From NCBI GenBank assembly GCA_964020155.1, contig OZ026550.1, forward strand, positions 4,611,352 through 4,675,351: DNA of 64,000 nucleotides. Direction: 5' to 3'. The number at the start of each line of letters is the position of its first letter. Position 1 is the first letter of the stretch. The position numbers were made by a program, and so were the translations under genes. The notes under the pieces are model-generated. The model was not told where the DNA came from. It did no database searches and worked only from the letters and a program-made list of their open reading frames with translations. This document shows, one piece after another, positions 47,195 to 59,376 of this stretch. The stretch is from Chondrilla cf. caribensis (lineage: Eukaryota; Porifera; Demospongiae; Chondrillida; Chondrillidae).

Positions 47195-48340
47195 TATAAT
47201 ACTGTTATTCAATGTATACGATAGGTATATAGGAGAAATACTAAGCACCTTTTTGCATAGCTCGTGGGAAATAAAATGTGTCAACTTGATGTTTTCATCA
47301 GACATAGCTGGGGACATGAACTAACATATGGAACAATTCCCATTTCCGTATGTGGCCAATAACTCTGGGTACATTTTGAGGTGCTTAATATTAATATATA
47401 GAGGAAAAATTGCTCAGCACCTTTTTGTATAGCTCATGGGAGAGGGGGCATGTCCTTTGTCAGACCTATAGCTGGGGACATGGACTATCTTATGAAAGAA
47501 TTCCTATTTCCATATAATATTATATGTGGCCCATAACCATGCATAGCTACAATTGGAGGTGCTTAATATTTTTTCAGTGTACAGTGAAACCTCTCTAATC
47601 CGACACTTAATGGGACCTGAGAATAATGTTGGATTAGGAGGTTGTTGGATTATGGAGTACCTCTTACCATACTTATGTATGGTGACCGTACCTCATATAA
47701 TGGTCAGATTAGAGAGAATGTTGGATTATAGAGGTGTCGGATTAGCGAGGTTTCACTGAGTGAGTATAGGAGAAAAAAAGCCTAAGCACATTTTGTATAG
47801 CTCGAGCATGACAAAGGAAACGTGACAGCTTGATATCTTCAGCAAACTTAGCTTGGGAGATGAAAAAGCATATGAATCCCTCCCATCTCCATATGTATCC
47901 TGTCACTCTAGCTACATTTGAAGGTGCTTAATATTTTTTTTCAATGTATGAGAGAGTACAGGAGAAAAACACTAAACACATTTTTGTATAGCACATGGAG
48001 AGGTCGCATGTCAAACTGATATTTTTACCAGACTTAGCTGGGGAAATGAATTAACTTATGGAAACATTTCTATCTCTGTTTGTGGCCCGTAACCATGGCT
48101 ACATTCGGAAGTGCTTAATATGTATTCAATGTATGTGTCCGAGAGTATTAAAGAATAAACGCTAGGAATCTTTTTGTATAGCTCATGAGAAAGGAGGTGT
48201 GTCAGCTTGATATTTTCAGTAGACATAGCTGGAAACATGATCTAACTTGTGAAAGAATCCTCATCTCCGTATGTGGCCCGTAACTCCTAGCTACATTCGG
48301 AGGTGCTTAATATTTTTCAATGTATTGGAGAGTAGTAAAA
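47195..48340 (-). repeat. Diverged satellite A units, inverted orientation
   Basis: About five to six copies read on the minus strand (AGCACCTTTTTGCATAGCTC, GACATGAACTAAC, GAGGTGCTTAATATT). One copy is split by the MITE at 47582-47758. Confidence 0.85.
47582..47758. mobile_element. MITE, 177 bp, with CAGTGAAACC ends
   Basis: CAGTGAAACCTCTCTAATCC at the left and its complement (GGATTAGCGAGGTTTCACTG) at the right, with TA at the left flank only. It is inserted inside a satellite A unit. Confidence 0.8.
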
Positions 48341-49624
48341 ACTCTCATCACATTTTAATATATAACCAGGGTCTACATAGACAAATAAGTACATGCTAAC
48401 ATGAAAATACACACATTTACACCTCTCTGTATATGTATGATCACCAATGACATTTATATTATTAGTCGGATTGTTGATGCAACAGCCTACCCATGGCCAT
48501 ATGCATGTTAACATGGAAATGTGCATATACTTTTCCCTTCGTGGAGGTGGTACGGACCTTGTGATCACCTATAGATCAGGAATTTTCATTGATGTCACCA
48601 TAGCCTAACTCTCTACCTTCTCGTAATAAGGAATACTGGTATGACAGCACATGCACATCTATGCCTCCCTGGAGATGCTACAGACCTCATCATGAACAAC
48701 TGCAATGAAATTTACATGTGCTTGATGGTCATCATGGTCCACCCAGTGTTTTAATAAAACATTGTATATAGTACGAAATACAGGAGTATGTATTCATAAA
48801 TATATAGTGCATACCTCTTGTGCTACAGACCTTGTAGTGATCATGTAATGGAATTTCTTTCATGGTCACAGAGCCAACGTGAGATATCAAAATATTTGAA
48901 CAATGTACGTAGTCTGATTGGTACAATGGCTATAGAGGCCACTTAAACATTTAACTGGTTAAATCCATTATACAATGACAGGACAGGTCTGTAGAGCATC
49001 CAGTCAATTATCTTACAAGTTATAAGTGTAATTGAATGCGTATGTGATTATATCAATGTATAATATATATAATGATCAATAATAATTTTAATTCTACATG
49101 CAATGATTGGAGTTCATGGTATTGATTAATGTAAACAGCATGATTTGTGAGAAGAAGCCATTAAACCAACATAACTCCAGCATTTAGGGATGTTCAGTAT
49201 GCAAAACCTGCAGCTGGTATTCTGAATATTCATATTGCTAAGCTACTAAAGGACATAGTTCAGGATTCCTCATTTTTGTAGGATTCCTGGGTGACTCCCC
49301 CTCTCATGCGCATATTTCCTACATGCCATATGCCAGCATACCTATACAAATAGTGTGTTTGGAAACCTGAATCAGCAAACCATGCAACCAATGGCAGAAA
49401 CTATATTTGAAAACCCACAAGCTACTGGACCTAGCTGGTATAATAGTAGAATTTGAGATACTCTCGCTCTATGGTATATAATTATTATCCATTGGAAGAT
49501 ACTAAAACTTCACATTAATTTTAATATGTTGTTTATTGCTCCCAGTTGAAACTGATGATTACCCGTTGTCTAAATTGCGGACAATCCATGGTGTGAAGGT
49601 AGTATAGATTACATCATACAAAAA

Positions 49625-49690
49625 CGAATTGCAAGGTCGATAGCGACGTCACTGAACTCGGTATATTGGCTACCGATCTCGGTAAACACG
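49625..49690 (+). promoter_or_regulatory. Conserved promoter block of CDA gene 4
   Basis: GGTCGATAGCGACGTCACTG, ACTCGGTATATTGG, TACCGATCTC and GGTAAACACG in the order seen in genes 3 and 5. Confidence 0.65.
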
Positions 49691-49804
49691 GATCGCCACC
49701 GCTCATACAGCTAGCTTCATCTGAGACGTAACAATATTAAGTACAGCTTTCAATTTGCCTCCCATTCAGTTGAAGATTTGTTGAAGTTGAAGACTATCAG
49801 TGTG

Positions 49805-52149
49805 ATGGGAAAAGTGGATATCAGGATCTCGTCAACGCTCTCAACTACCCTCATGGTTATTGCTTCTCTCTGGATCGTTGGAGCTGTACCGGCCACTTCT
49901 CCCTGTCCACCGCGGCCAACATGTAGCCTCCCCGACTGCCAGTGTGCCAGTAAGGAGATTCCGGGAGGACTGCGACAAGACCAGGTGCCTCAGATGGTGA
50001 CTATTACTCTTGACGGGGCTATACGAGTTCAGGACTATGAGATGTTCTACAGGAAAGTGCTCCAAGGAAGAAAGAATCGCAACGGATGCGACTTGCCACT
50101 AACGTTTTTTGTGAGTCACGATAACACAGATTACTCGCTAGCTACGGAGTTGGCCAATGACGGACACGAACTAGCCGTTCACAGCGTTACCCGAAGACAA
50201 CCCAGAACCTTCTGGTCCGAGGACAGGAACAACACTGAGGAACTGACTGACGAGATACTGGACATGAGAGAATTACTGTCACGATGGGCCCATGTCCCCA
50301 AGAGCAATGTGGTGGGTTATCGTAGTCCATTCCTCGCTTCCAGTGAAAACCAGCTGAAGATCCTCCATGAGAATGACTTTTTGTACGACTGCACTATGGT
50401 GACCAATGAAATGTACTGGCCCTTCACTCTGGACTACAAGTCTACTATTTGTTCTTCTTCTTCTGTATGTCCTGAAGAATCTCTTCCTGGTCTCTGGGTC
50501 ATACCGGTTATCAATAAAGTACAGAATAGCAGTACTAGCTGCTCAATGATTGACAGTTGTGCTCACCCGCCAAAATCCACCAAGGAGCAGTGGATGGCCT
50601 TCTTTGTGGACAATTTTGAAAGACACTACAACAACAGCAAGGCTCCCTTTGGACTGTATGCTAGTTCACTTTGGTTCCTCTCTCATAACTCAACTCAGCG
50701 ACTACAAGCCTTCATGGACTTTCTGGACTATTTGGGTAGCCTTGAAGACGTGTACATTGTGACCATATCACAGCTCATTGCATGGTCACGTAACCCCACC
50801 CCTCTTGACCAACTCAGCACCTTTGAGCCCTGGCAGTGTCCCAACAACCCTCCCACTAACTGTACCTACACAGACCCAAATATATGTACGTACTTCTTGA
50901 ATGATACTGAATACATCATTAGACTCTGTAAGGATGATGTTTGTTCCCAGGAATATCCCAACATAACCAATCCACAAGGAGTGAACACAACGTTGATATC
51001 AACCAGTGTAGCCCTTGAGGTTCTCTCTACATCCATTGCTCCAACCAGCCACTTGTCTGAATCAAGTCATGTGATGACGTTGACTATACCAGGGAGTCCT
51101 ACTTCTTCCAGAAATATGTATTTTTCACATACTTCAATTGATCCAACAAACTCCGTGAAAACCATCCTGTCAACCCCAGTAACTACCTTGACCACCTATG
51201 CTACTGCCCCTGCCACTTCTATGACTACCTTGTCTACCTCCATGACTGCCTCCTCATTATCTACATCATCCACCTCTCCTAATGCTCCACCCATCTCTGT
51301 GACTGCCCCACCCACCTATGCTACTACCCCTGCCATTTCTATGACTACCTTGTCTACTTCCGTGACTGCCCCAACCACCTCAGTAACTATATCATCCACT
51401 TCTCCTACTGCCCCATCCACCTCTGTCACTGTTCCACCCACCTCTGTGAATATCCTACCCACATCATTCAGAGCTGAATCAACAGGTATTCACACATCAC
51501 AAGTTCTTGTATCCAGTGAATCACGGAGTACCACTGCATCTCCCACAATTGAACCCTTCTCCGCTGATGCAGATCCTGGAGTTATAGCTGGTCTGTCTAT
51601 TGCAGCAGTTGCCACAGCAGGGGTCATATTGACAACCATATGCATTGCTCTAGGGGTGAGTATGTATGTGTGTGAGTATGCTCATTTGATGCATATGAAT
51701 TAGGTCACGCAGTACATGTCTATTACACGCACATTTCACGTACACAAGATTATCTGCATGTTCTGTTTGACTCATAAACATTTCCAATTAATACCAATGG
51801 CTCATATATTTATGCCGAAATTGGGTAGGTTCCAGCTGATCTTAATTAGTGAGCAAGTGATGCCTTGTACTTGCCGTTACAAATGTGTACACATTGTACA
51901 AGTAACATATCCCAATTCACTAGAATCAGGTTTCCAAAAAGATTGGGTTGAATATTGCTGCCACAGGAAAGCACTGCAATTGTAATTAGTCCTATCTTTA
52001 AGTTAATTTGCTATTCTCTACAATATGTCTCTTTATACCTTCAGGTGGTCACATACATGAAATGGAAGCAGTTACACTCGCCAGCACCCAATAATCCTAC
52101 TTCAGAGCGTGGACTGTCCTATGTCAACCCCTCTTCTCATCCGCCATAG
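49805..52149 (+). CDS. CDA-like gene 4: membrane-anchored pseudo-deacetylase
   Basis: Exons 49805-51655 and 52045-52149, phase-0 intron, 651 aa. The start ATG gives MGKVDIRISS; nine further upstream codons lack an ATG. Signal peptide and Cys-rich start (ATSPCPPRPTC) resemble CDA genes 1 and 2. CDA domain with TLDG (second Asp to Gly at 71), HSVTR (His to Arg at 130) and GLYASSLW (His to Ser at 287); RSPF is kept. The stalk has one long repeat (TSIAPTSHLSESSHVM) then a Thr/Pro-rich run of short units. Transmembrane helix across the intron; tail KWKQLHSPAPNNPTSERG ends YVNPSSHPP, again Tyr-x-Asn-Pro. The mix of a gene 1/2-like N-terminus with a gene 3/5-like lesion pattern suggests gene conversion. 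Probably not catalytic; ligand unknown. Confidence 0.9.
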
Positions 52150-52264
52150 TAATAAAAATTAATTGTGCAAATAATTACGGCTGCATGATTGTGATGTAAA
52201 ACTTTAATATTCTGTTATACTGTACATATAACTTAATTTAGATATATATATAATATTATATGTT

Positions 52265-52329
<65 letters not shown>

Positions 52330-52706
52330 GTGCATGAGTGTGTGTGTGTGTGTGTGTGTATTATAGAAGCATTTACATTGAAAATTGCACAATATTATAA
52401 TATACACTGTAATGATAATAATAATAATAATATAATATCTACTACGTTTGCTTTTTTATATGTCACTTAAAGGATCACTTATTGTGTTACTTACTATTTT
52501 AAGTGACTTTTGCAACAAATTTTAAAATGAACCCTCAGTAGATTTAGTTGGGAGTGTACATATATTGCTGGTATTTCATGATATATAGACATTCCCATAT
52601 ACATTATAGGATTTGGGATAATTTCATCAATTAGTAAATCTCCACTTACCTGTCACATGTACTACACAGTGACATTCAATACTATGTGCATTTGACTCTT
52701 GCATGT
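52150..52706. other. 3' flank of CDA gene 4 (block E) with (GT)n
   Basis: A GT tract at about 52265-52358, then AAGGATCACTTATTGTGTTA and the block E sequence. No gene. Confidence 0.75.
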
Positions 52707-53880
52707 CATGGTGCTTAATAATTTTCCAACATATGGGAGAGTATAGGAGAAAAATAACGTTAAACACCTTTTTATATAGCTCATTGGAAAGGGGATGTGT
52801 CAATCTGATAATTTTACCAGATCTAGCTGGGGACATGAACTAACATATGAAACAATTCCCATCTCCTTATGTGGCCCTTATCTCTAGCTACATTTTGAGA
52901 TGCTTAATATTTTTTCAATGTATGGGAGGGTATAGGAAGAAACAACACTAAGCATTTTTTTGCATAGTTCATGGGAAAGGAAGTGTGTCAACTTCATATT
53001 TTCATCAGAACTAGCTGAGGACATGACCTAACTTATGAAATAATTCCTATTTCCATATATGTGGCCCTTAAACATAGCTACATTAGGAGGTTCCTCATAT
53101 TCATTCAATGTATAATAGGAGATAATAACGCTATAAGCACCTTTTTGCATAGTTCATGGGAAAGAAAGTATGTCAGCCTTATGTTTCACCAGACCTAGCT
53201 GAGGACATGAACTAACATATGAAACAGTTCCAATCTTCTTATGTAGCCCATAACTCTAGCTACATTCAGAGGTGCTTAATATTTTTTCAATGTATGGGAG
53301 AGTATACTGAGGAGAAATAATGCTAAGTACCGATTTGTATAGCTCTTGGGAGAGGGGGCATGTCTTTTGTCAGACCTAGCTGGGGACATGAACCATCTTA
53401 CGAAAGAATTCCTATTTCCATATGTGGCCCGTAACCATAGCTACATTTGGAGGTGCTTCATATTTTCCTAATGTATGGGAGAGTATAGGAGAAAATAACA
53501 CTTAGCACTGTTTTGTATAGTTCATGGGAATGGAGATGTGTCGGTCTAATATTTTTACCAGATCTAGCTCAGGACATAAACTAACTTATATTATAATAAT
53601 AATAAATCCTATATGGTCCATAACCATTTGGAGGTGCTTAATAATTTTTCAATGTATGGGAGAATATAGAAGAAAATAAGGCTAAGCACTTTTTTGTATA
53701 GCTAATGGGAAAATGGGCTTGTCAACTTCATATATTGACCAGACCTAGCTGGGAACATGAACTAACTTATGAAACTATTGTTATCTCTGTATGTGGACCG
53801 TAACCATAGCTACATTTGTAGGTACTTAATAATTTCTCAGTTTATGGGAGAGTATAGGAGAAAAACGCTAAACCCCTTTT
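52707..53880 (-). repeat. Diverged satellite A units, inverted orientation
   Basis: About six copies on the minus strand, the same orientation and position in the duplication unit as 47195-48340. Confidence 0.85.
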
Positions 53881-55351
53881 AGTCTAATATAATCAGCGTG
53901 TACGTAGACAGATACGTACAAGCACATACATGTATGCCTCTCTATATATGTAGGACAGCAACAGAAGTTATATTATTTATTCGGATTGTTGATGCAACAG
54001 CCTACCCATAGCCATGGGCTCATTATAGGACATGTTAACATGAAAACACAAAGTCGTTCATATACATGTCTCCTCATGTAGGTGGTACGAACCTTAAGCT
54101 TGTGATCAGCAATAGATCAGAAATTTTCACTGATGTCACCATAGCCTAATTATAGCCACTGTCGTAATAATGAATACTGGCATGAGAGCACATGCACATC
54201 TATGCCCCTCTGGAGATGCTACGGACCTCATCATGAACATCTGCAATGAAATGTACATGTACCTTGATGGTCATGTGCAACAGACCTTGTAGTGACCAGC
54301 GATGGAATTCCTTTCATAGTCACCACAGTTTTCACTGAGCCAGAGTGCAATTTAGACATAATATTATTAGTATTCAAAAAATGTATACTCAGTCTGGTGA
54401 TATACAACGGTAGAGGCCACTAGCATACATGATTTGTGAGAAGAAACCATAAAACAAACATAACTCCAGCTTTTGAGGATTTTCAGTATGCAAAACCTGG
54501 TATTCTGAATATTCTGGTTTGTCACAAAGAGCCAAGACACAACGGAAATTGTTCAACATTCCTCATTTTTGAAGGATGCCTGGGTGACTCCTCTCTCATA
54601 CATAATTTCTACATGCCACATGCCAGCATGCCCGTAAGGATATGTAGTGTGCTATGAAACATTATTCGGCAAACCCATCCAATGGCATAAACTATGTTAG
54701 AAAACTCACACTGTACAGGACCTGGTGCAATAGTTTTATTTGATATATATTAACAATATTCCCACTGTTTGGTTTATATATATGATTGAGTGTACGAATT
54801 ACGATTTGACGTTGGAGAGTAATTCAGTTACAGTGCATATCAGTAAAGTAACAACGAAGAAATAGACACCTCTAAGGGATGTTACAAGATGAACGCAAAA
54901 CAAATCTTGATGACTGAAGGTTGAGCTTTCCAGAAAACTGAAAACTGTGTAGTTCCAAAAGACTATCACACATTGACAATGGGACTAGCTATAGGTGAAT
55001 CCTCTCTTAGAGTACCACTTATGTGATTCTGCCGGAGGTAGGCTAAATTGGGTCTCGCCTGTTCACTCAAAAGATGGAAATGGGTGTTTAGTTACCATAT
55101 TCTAAAGTATGGGAGTGACTTTTTATTAAAAAGCGATTTGCGAAGTCGTGATCGAAGCAGTAGCTGAAAATTTCATATCATTGCATTGCAAATATGCTGA
55201 ATCTTACAATGCCGAGAGAATGAATATCATAGAAATAAAATTGAGCGAGTCATAGCTGATTTACATTTTTCTTTGATATTTCGTCACCTATATACGTAGG
55301 TGTGGAATGTAGAAAATATGATACCTGATGATCACAATAACTTCTTAAGTC

Positions 55352-55379
55352 ACGTCACCATAGAATCTATGGCGTGACG
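55352..55379. promoter_or_regulatory. Short palindrome with CGTCAC/GTGACG upstream of CDA gene 5
   Basis: CGTCACCATAGA, one A, then TCTATGGCGTGACG. It is a shorter relative of the palindrome at 43723-43771. Confidence 0.5.
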
Positions 55380-55444
55380 GTAATATTATATCTAAATATA
55401 TTAAATAGAGAGATAGATTTATTACGCCATTATATATATAAACG

Positions 55445-55520
55445 ATCGAATTGCAAGGTCGATAGCGACGTCGACGTCACTAGACTCGGTATTATTGCTG
55501 CCGATCACGGTGAACACGGG
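55445..55520 (+). promoter_or_regulatory. Conserved promoter block of CDA gene 5
   Basis: GGTCGATAGCGACGTCGACG (the CRE-like half duplicated), ACTCGGTATTATTGC and CCGATCACGGTGAACACGGG. The forkhead-like core is altered to TGAACA. Confidence 0.6.
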
Positions 55521-55627
55521 TACTTATACATCTAACTTCCAAATTCATCGTAGACGTACCAATAGTAAGTACAGCTTTCAATTTGCCTCCCATTGAAGAT
55601 TTGTTGAAGTTGAACGCTATCAGTCCG

Positions 55628-58600
55628 ATGGGTATCCGGATCTCGTCAACGCTCTCGATTACCGTAGTCGTTCTGGCTTTTCTCTGGCTCGTTGGAGCTG
55701 GACCGGCCACCTCTCCCTGTTCCTCGAATTGTACCCTCCCCGACTGCCAGTGTGCCAGTAAGGAGATCCCGGGAGGACTACAACGGGACCAGGTACCTCA
55801 GATGGTGACCATTACTCTTGGCGGGGCTATACGAGTAAAGGATTACGAGATGTTCTACAGTAAAATACTGCAAGGAAGAAAGAATCCCAACAGATGTAAT
55901 GTATCTGTAACGTTTTTCGCCAGCCACAAAAATACAGATTACTCGCTAGCTACGGAGTTGGCCAATGACGGACACGAACTAGCCGTTCACACCATTACCC
56001 GAAGGGAACCCCGTTCCTTCTGGTCCGAGGACAGGAACAACACTGAGGAACTGACTGACGAGATACTGGGCATGAGGGACATACTGTCGCGATGGGCCCA
56101 TGTCAATAAGAGTAATGTGGTGGGTTATCGTAGTCCATTCCTTGCTTCCAGTGAAAACCAGCTGAAGATCCTCCATGAGAATGACTTCTTGTATGATTCC
56201 TCTATGATGACCAATGAAATGTACTGGCCCTTCACACTGGACTACAAGTCTCCTTTTTGTAATTCTTCGGCTGTATGTCCTGAAGAGTCCCTTCCTGGTC
56301 TCTGGGTCGTACCGATTATCAATAAAGTACAGAATAGCAGTACTACTAGTAGCTGCAATTTGATCGACAGTTGCGTTACCCCATCAAAAACCACCAAGGA
56401 GCAGTGGATGAACTTTTTCATGGACAATTTTGAAAGACACTACAACAACAGCAAGGCTCCCTTTGGACTGTATGCTAGTTCATTGTGGTTCTTCAAATCT
56501 AACTCAACTCAGCGACTACAAGCCTTCATGGACTTTCTGGACTATTTGAGTAGTCTTAAAGACGTGTACATTGTGACCATGTCACAGCTCATTGCATGGT
56601 CTCGTAACCCCACCCCTCTTAACAACCTCAGCACCTTTGAGCCCTGGCAGTGTCCCAACAACCCTCCCACTAACTGCACCTACACAGACCCGAATATTTG
56701 TAATTACACAATCGATGGGGAAGAATTCATTCTTCGGCTGTGCAAGGATGATGTCTGTCCTGAAATGTATCCCAACATAACCAATCCATATGGAGTGAAC
56801 ACAATATTGACATCAAGTAGTGTAGTTCTTGAGGTTCTCTCTACATCCATTGCTCCAACCAGCCACTTGTCTGAATCAAGTCATGTGATGACGTCGGCTA
56901 TACCAGGAAGTCCAGGACCTACTTCTTCCAGAAATACAAATTTTTCTCATACTTCAATCGATCTAACCAACTCTGTGATAACCATCCTGCCAACTACAGG
57001 AACTACCTTGACCACCTCTGTGAATATCCTGCCCACCTCATCCAGAGCTCAATTGACAGCTATATTTCATGCATCACAAGCTCTTGTATCCAGTGAATCA
57101 CCAAGCACCACTGCATCTCTCACGATTGAGGTTCTCTCCACATCCATTGCTTCAACCAGCCACTTATCTGAATCAAGTCATGTGATGATGTCGTCTATAC
57201 CAGGAAGTCCTTCTTCTCCCAGCAACACATATTTTTCTCATACTTCAATCGATCTATCTGTGATAACCATCCTGCCAACCTCAGGAACTACCATGACCAC
57301 CTCTGTGAATATCCTGCCCACATCATCCGGAGCTCAATTGACAGCTATTCACACATCACAAGCTCTTGTATCCAGTGAATCACCAAGCATCACTGCATCT
57401 CTCACTATTAACACTCTCTCCACATCCATTGCTCCAACCAGCCACTTGTCTGAATCAAGTCACGCAATGATGTCGGCTATACCAGAAAGTCCTTCTTCCA
57501 GAAATATGTATTTTTCTCATACTTCAATCGATCGATCTGTGATAACCACCCTGCCTACCTCAGTTACTACCTTGACCACCTCTGTGAATATCCTGCCCAC
57601 GTCATCCGGAGCTCAATCAGCAGCTATTCATGGATCGCAAACTCTTGTATCCAGTGAATTACCAAGCACCACTGCATCTCTCACGATTGACACTCTCTCC
57701 AAATCCATTGCTCCAACCAGCCACTTGTCTGAATCAAGTCATGTGATGACGTCGGCTACACTAGGAAGTCCTTCTTCCAGAAATACGTATATTACTCATA
57801 CTTCAATCGATCTATCTGTGATAACCATCCTGCCAACCTCGGTAACTGTCTTGACCACCTCTGTGAATAGCCCACCCACATCATCCAGAGCTCAATCGAC
57901 AGCTATTCACACATCGCAAACTCTTGTATCCAGTGAATTACCAAGCACTACTGCATCTCTCACGATTGAGGTTCTCTCCAAATCCATTGCTCCAACCAGC
58001 CACTTGTCTGAATCAAGTCATGTGATGACGTCAGCTACACCAGGAAGTCCTTCTTCCAGAAATACGTATATTACTCATACTTCAATCGATCTATCTGTGA
58101 TAACCATCCTGCCAACCTCGGCAACTGTCTTGACCACCTCTGTGAATAGCCTACCCACATCATCAAGAGCTCAATCGACAGCTATTCACACATCGCAAAC
58201 TCTTGTATCCAGTGAAACACCAAGCACTGCTACATCTCCCACAATTGAACCCCTCTCCGCAGATCCTGCAGGATTTATAGCTGGTCTGTCCATTGCAGCG
58301 GTTTTAACAGCAGGGGTCTTTTTTTCAGCCCTTGCTCTTGTGGTGAGTATGTATGTATGTGAGTATGTTCATTTGCTGCATATAAACTAGGTCAGTACAT
58401 ATCTATATATCATAATATGCAAAATATCTGTTCTTTTTGACTCATGATCATTTCAGATTTATAATAACTGCATGCAACTATATGCAAAAATTGAGTATTT
58501 TTAGCTGATTTAAAATTAGTGAGCAAGTGTTGTCTTGTGCATAAGGTTACAAATTTTTATACATTATACAAGTAACAGATCCCAAATGGCTAGAATCAGA

Positions 58601-58747
58601 TTTCTATATAAAAAGATTTGGTCAAAATGCGCTGGCATAGGAAATCACTATAATTGTAATGGACCCTAATATCTTAAATTTGCCATTCTCTACGATAATA
58701 TGTCTCTTTACCTTCAGGTGGTCTTGATGTACATGAACCAGAAGTAG
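55628..58747 (+). CDS. CDA-like gene 5: pseudo-deacetylase with long stalk and truncated tail
   Basis: Exons 55628-58342 and 58718-58747, phase-0 intron, 914 aa. MGIRISS lacks the KVD found in genes 2 to 4. Signal peptide 1-26, Cys-rich start CSSNCTLPDCQC, CDA domain to about residue 390. It is the most degraded active site of the set: TLGG (both Asp lost, 65-66), HTITR (His to Arg at 125) and GLYASSLW (His to Ser at 284). A Cys conserved in the paralogues is also Ser (YDSS at 190). The stalk holds five copies of the repeat of about 90 residues (nucleotides 56827-58250). The transmembrane segment GFIAGLSIAAVLTAGV is intact. Exon 2 encodes only VVLMYMNQK before TAG, so the usual tail of about 25 further residues is lost. 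The gene may still make a membrane-anchored ectodomain without a signalling tail. Confidence 0.88.
56827..58250 (+). repeat. Coding tandem repeat of the CDA gene 5 stalk, five copies of about 280 bp
   Basis: CCAACCAGCCACTT recurs near 56857, 57155, 57436, 57714 and 57992. Each unit encodes TSIAPTSHLSESSHVM, a Ser/Pro segment, FSHTSIDL and TSVNILPTSS-like blocks. Gene 3 has two copies and gene 4 one. Confidence 0.92.
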
Positions 58748-58820
58748 TTACACTCGTAACCAATAATACTACTTCAGAGCGTGGACTGACATATGCCAAC
58801 CCCTCTTCTCATCCAATATA
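58748..58820 (+). pseudogene. Untranslated remnant of the CDA gene 5 cytoplasmic tail
   Basis: After the premature TAG, the sequence TTCAGAGCGTGGACTGACAT and ATGCCAACCCCTCTTCTCAT still matches the tail exon of genes 3 and 4, with a small deletion that shifts frame. Confidence 0.85.
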
Positions 58821-59142
58821 GCGATATCCATTCTCATCCAAACATTGTGATAATCACACACGTCTGTTGATATGACAGTGTGCTCGTACTATAGACTTTG
58901 ACAACATGTAGAAATTGTAAAAATAATTATTACAGCATGATTTTATGCATATTGTACTTTTAAATTACATATAACATGAGTTGGATATATATATATATAA
59001 TATTATTATATAATTCACCATTAATTGGAAAAAAAGTTCTGAGGTGTAAGGGTCATTTTGACTTATAAACACCAGTGATGATGATGATGATGATAATGAT
59101 GATGATTATTATTATATTATTATATTGTGTGTGTGTTTGTGC

Positions 59143-59211
<69 letters not shown>

Positions 59212-59240
59212 CATGTGTGTGTGCATGTATGTTGTGTGTA

Positions 59241-59316
<76 letters not shown>

Positions 59317-59340
59317 CATGTGTGTGTGCATGTGTGTTGT

Positions 59341-59376
<36 letters not shown>

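Larger units (their letters stand above)
42900..48359 (+). repeat. Segmental duplication unit 1 (carries CDA gene 3)
   Basis: Order: block C (GCACATGCACATCTATGCCC), block D, promoter, CDA gene, block E, inverted satellite A units. The same order recurs in units 2 and 3, and gene starts are 5791 and 5823 bases apart. Confidence 0.85.
48360..53889 (+). repeat. Segmental duplication unit 2 (carries CDA gene 4)
   Basis: Starts with block C and ends with inverted satellite A units, as in unit 1. Block D is short here, and the region 49260-49620 before the gene instead resembles the upstream region of CDA gene 2. Confidence 0.8.
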
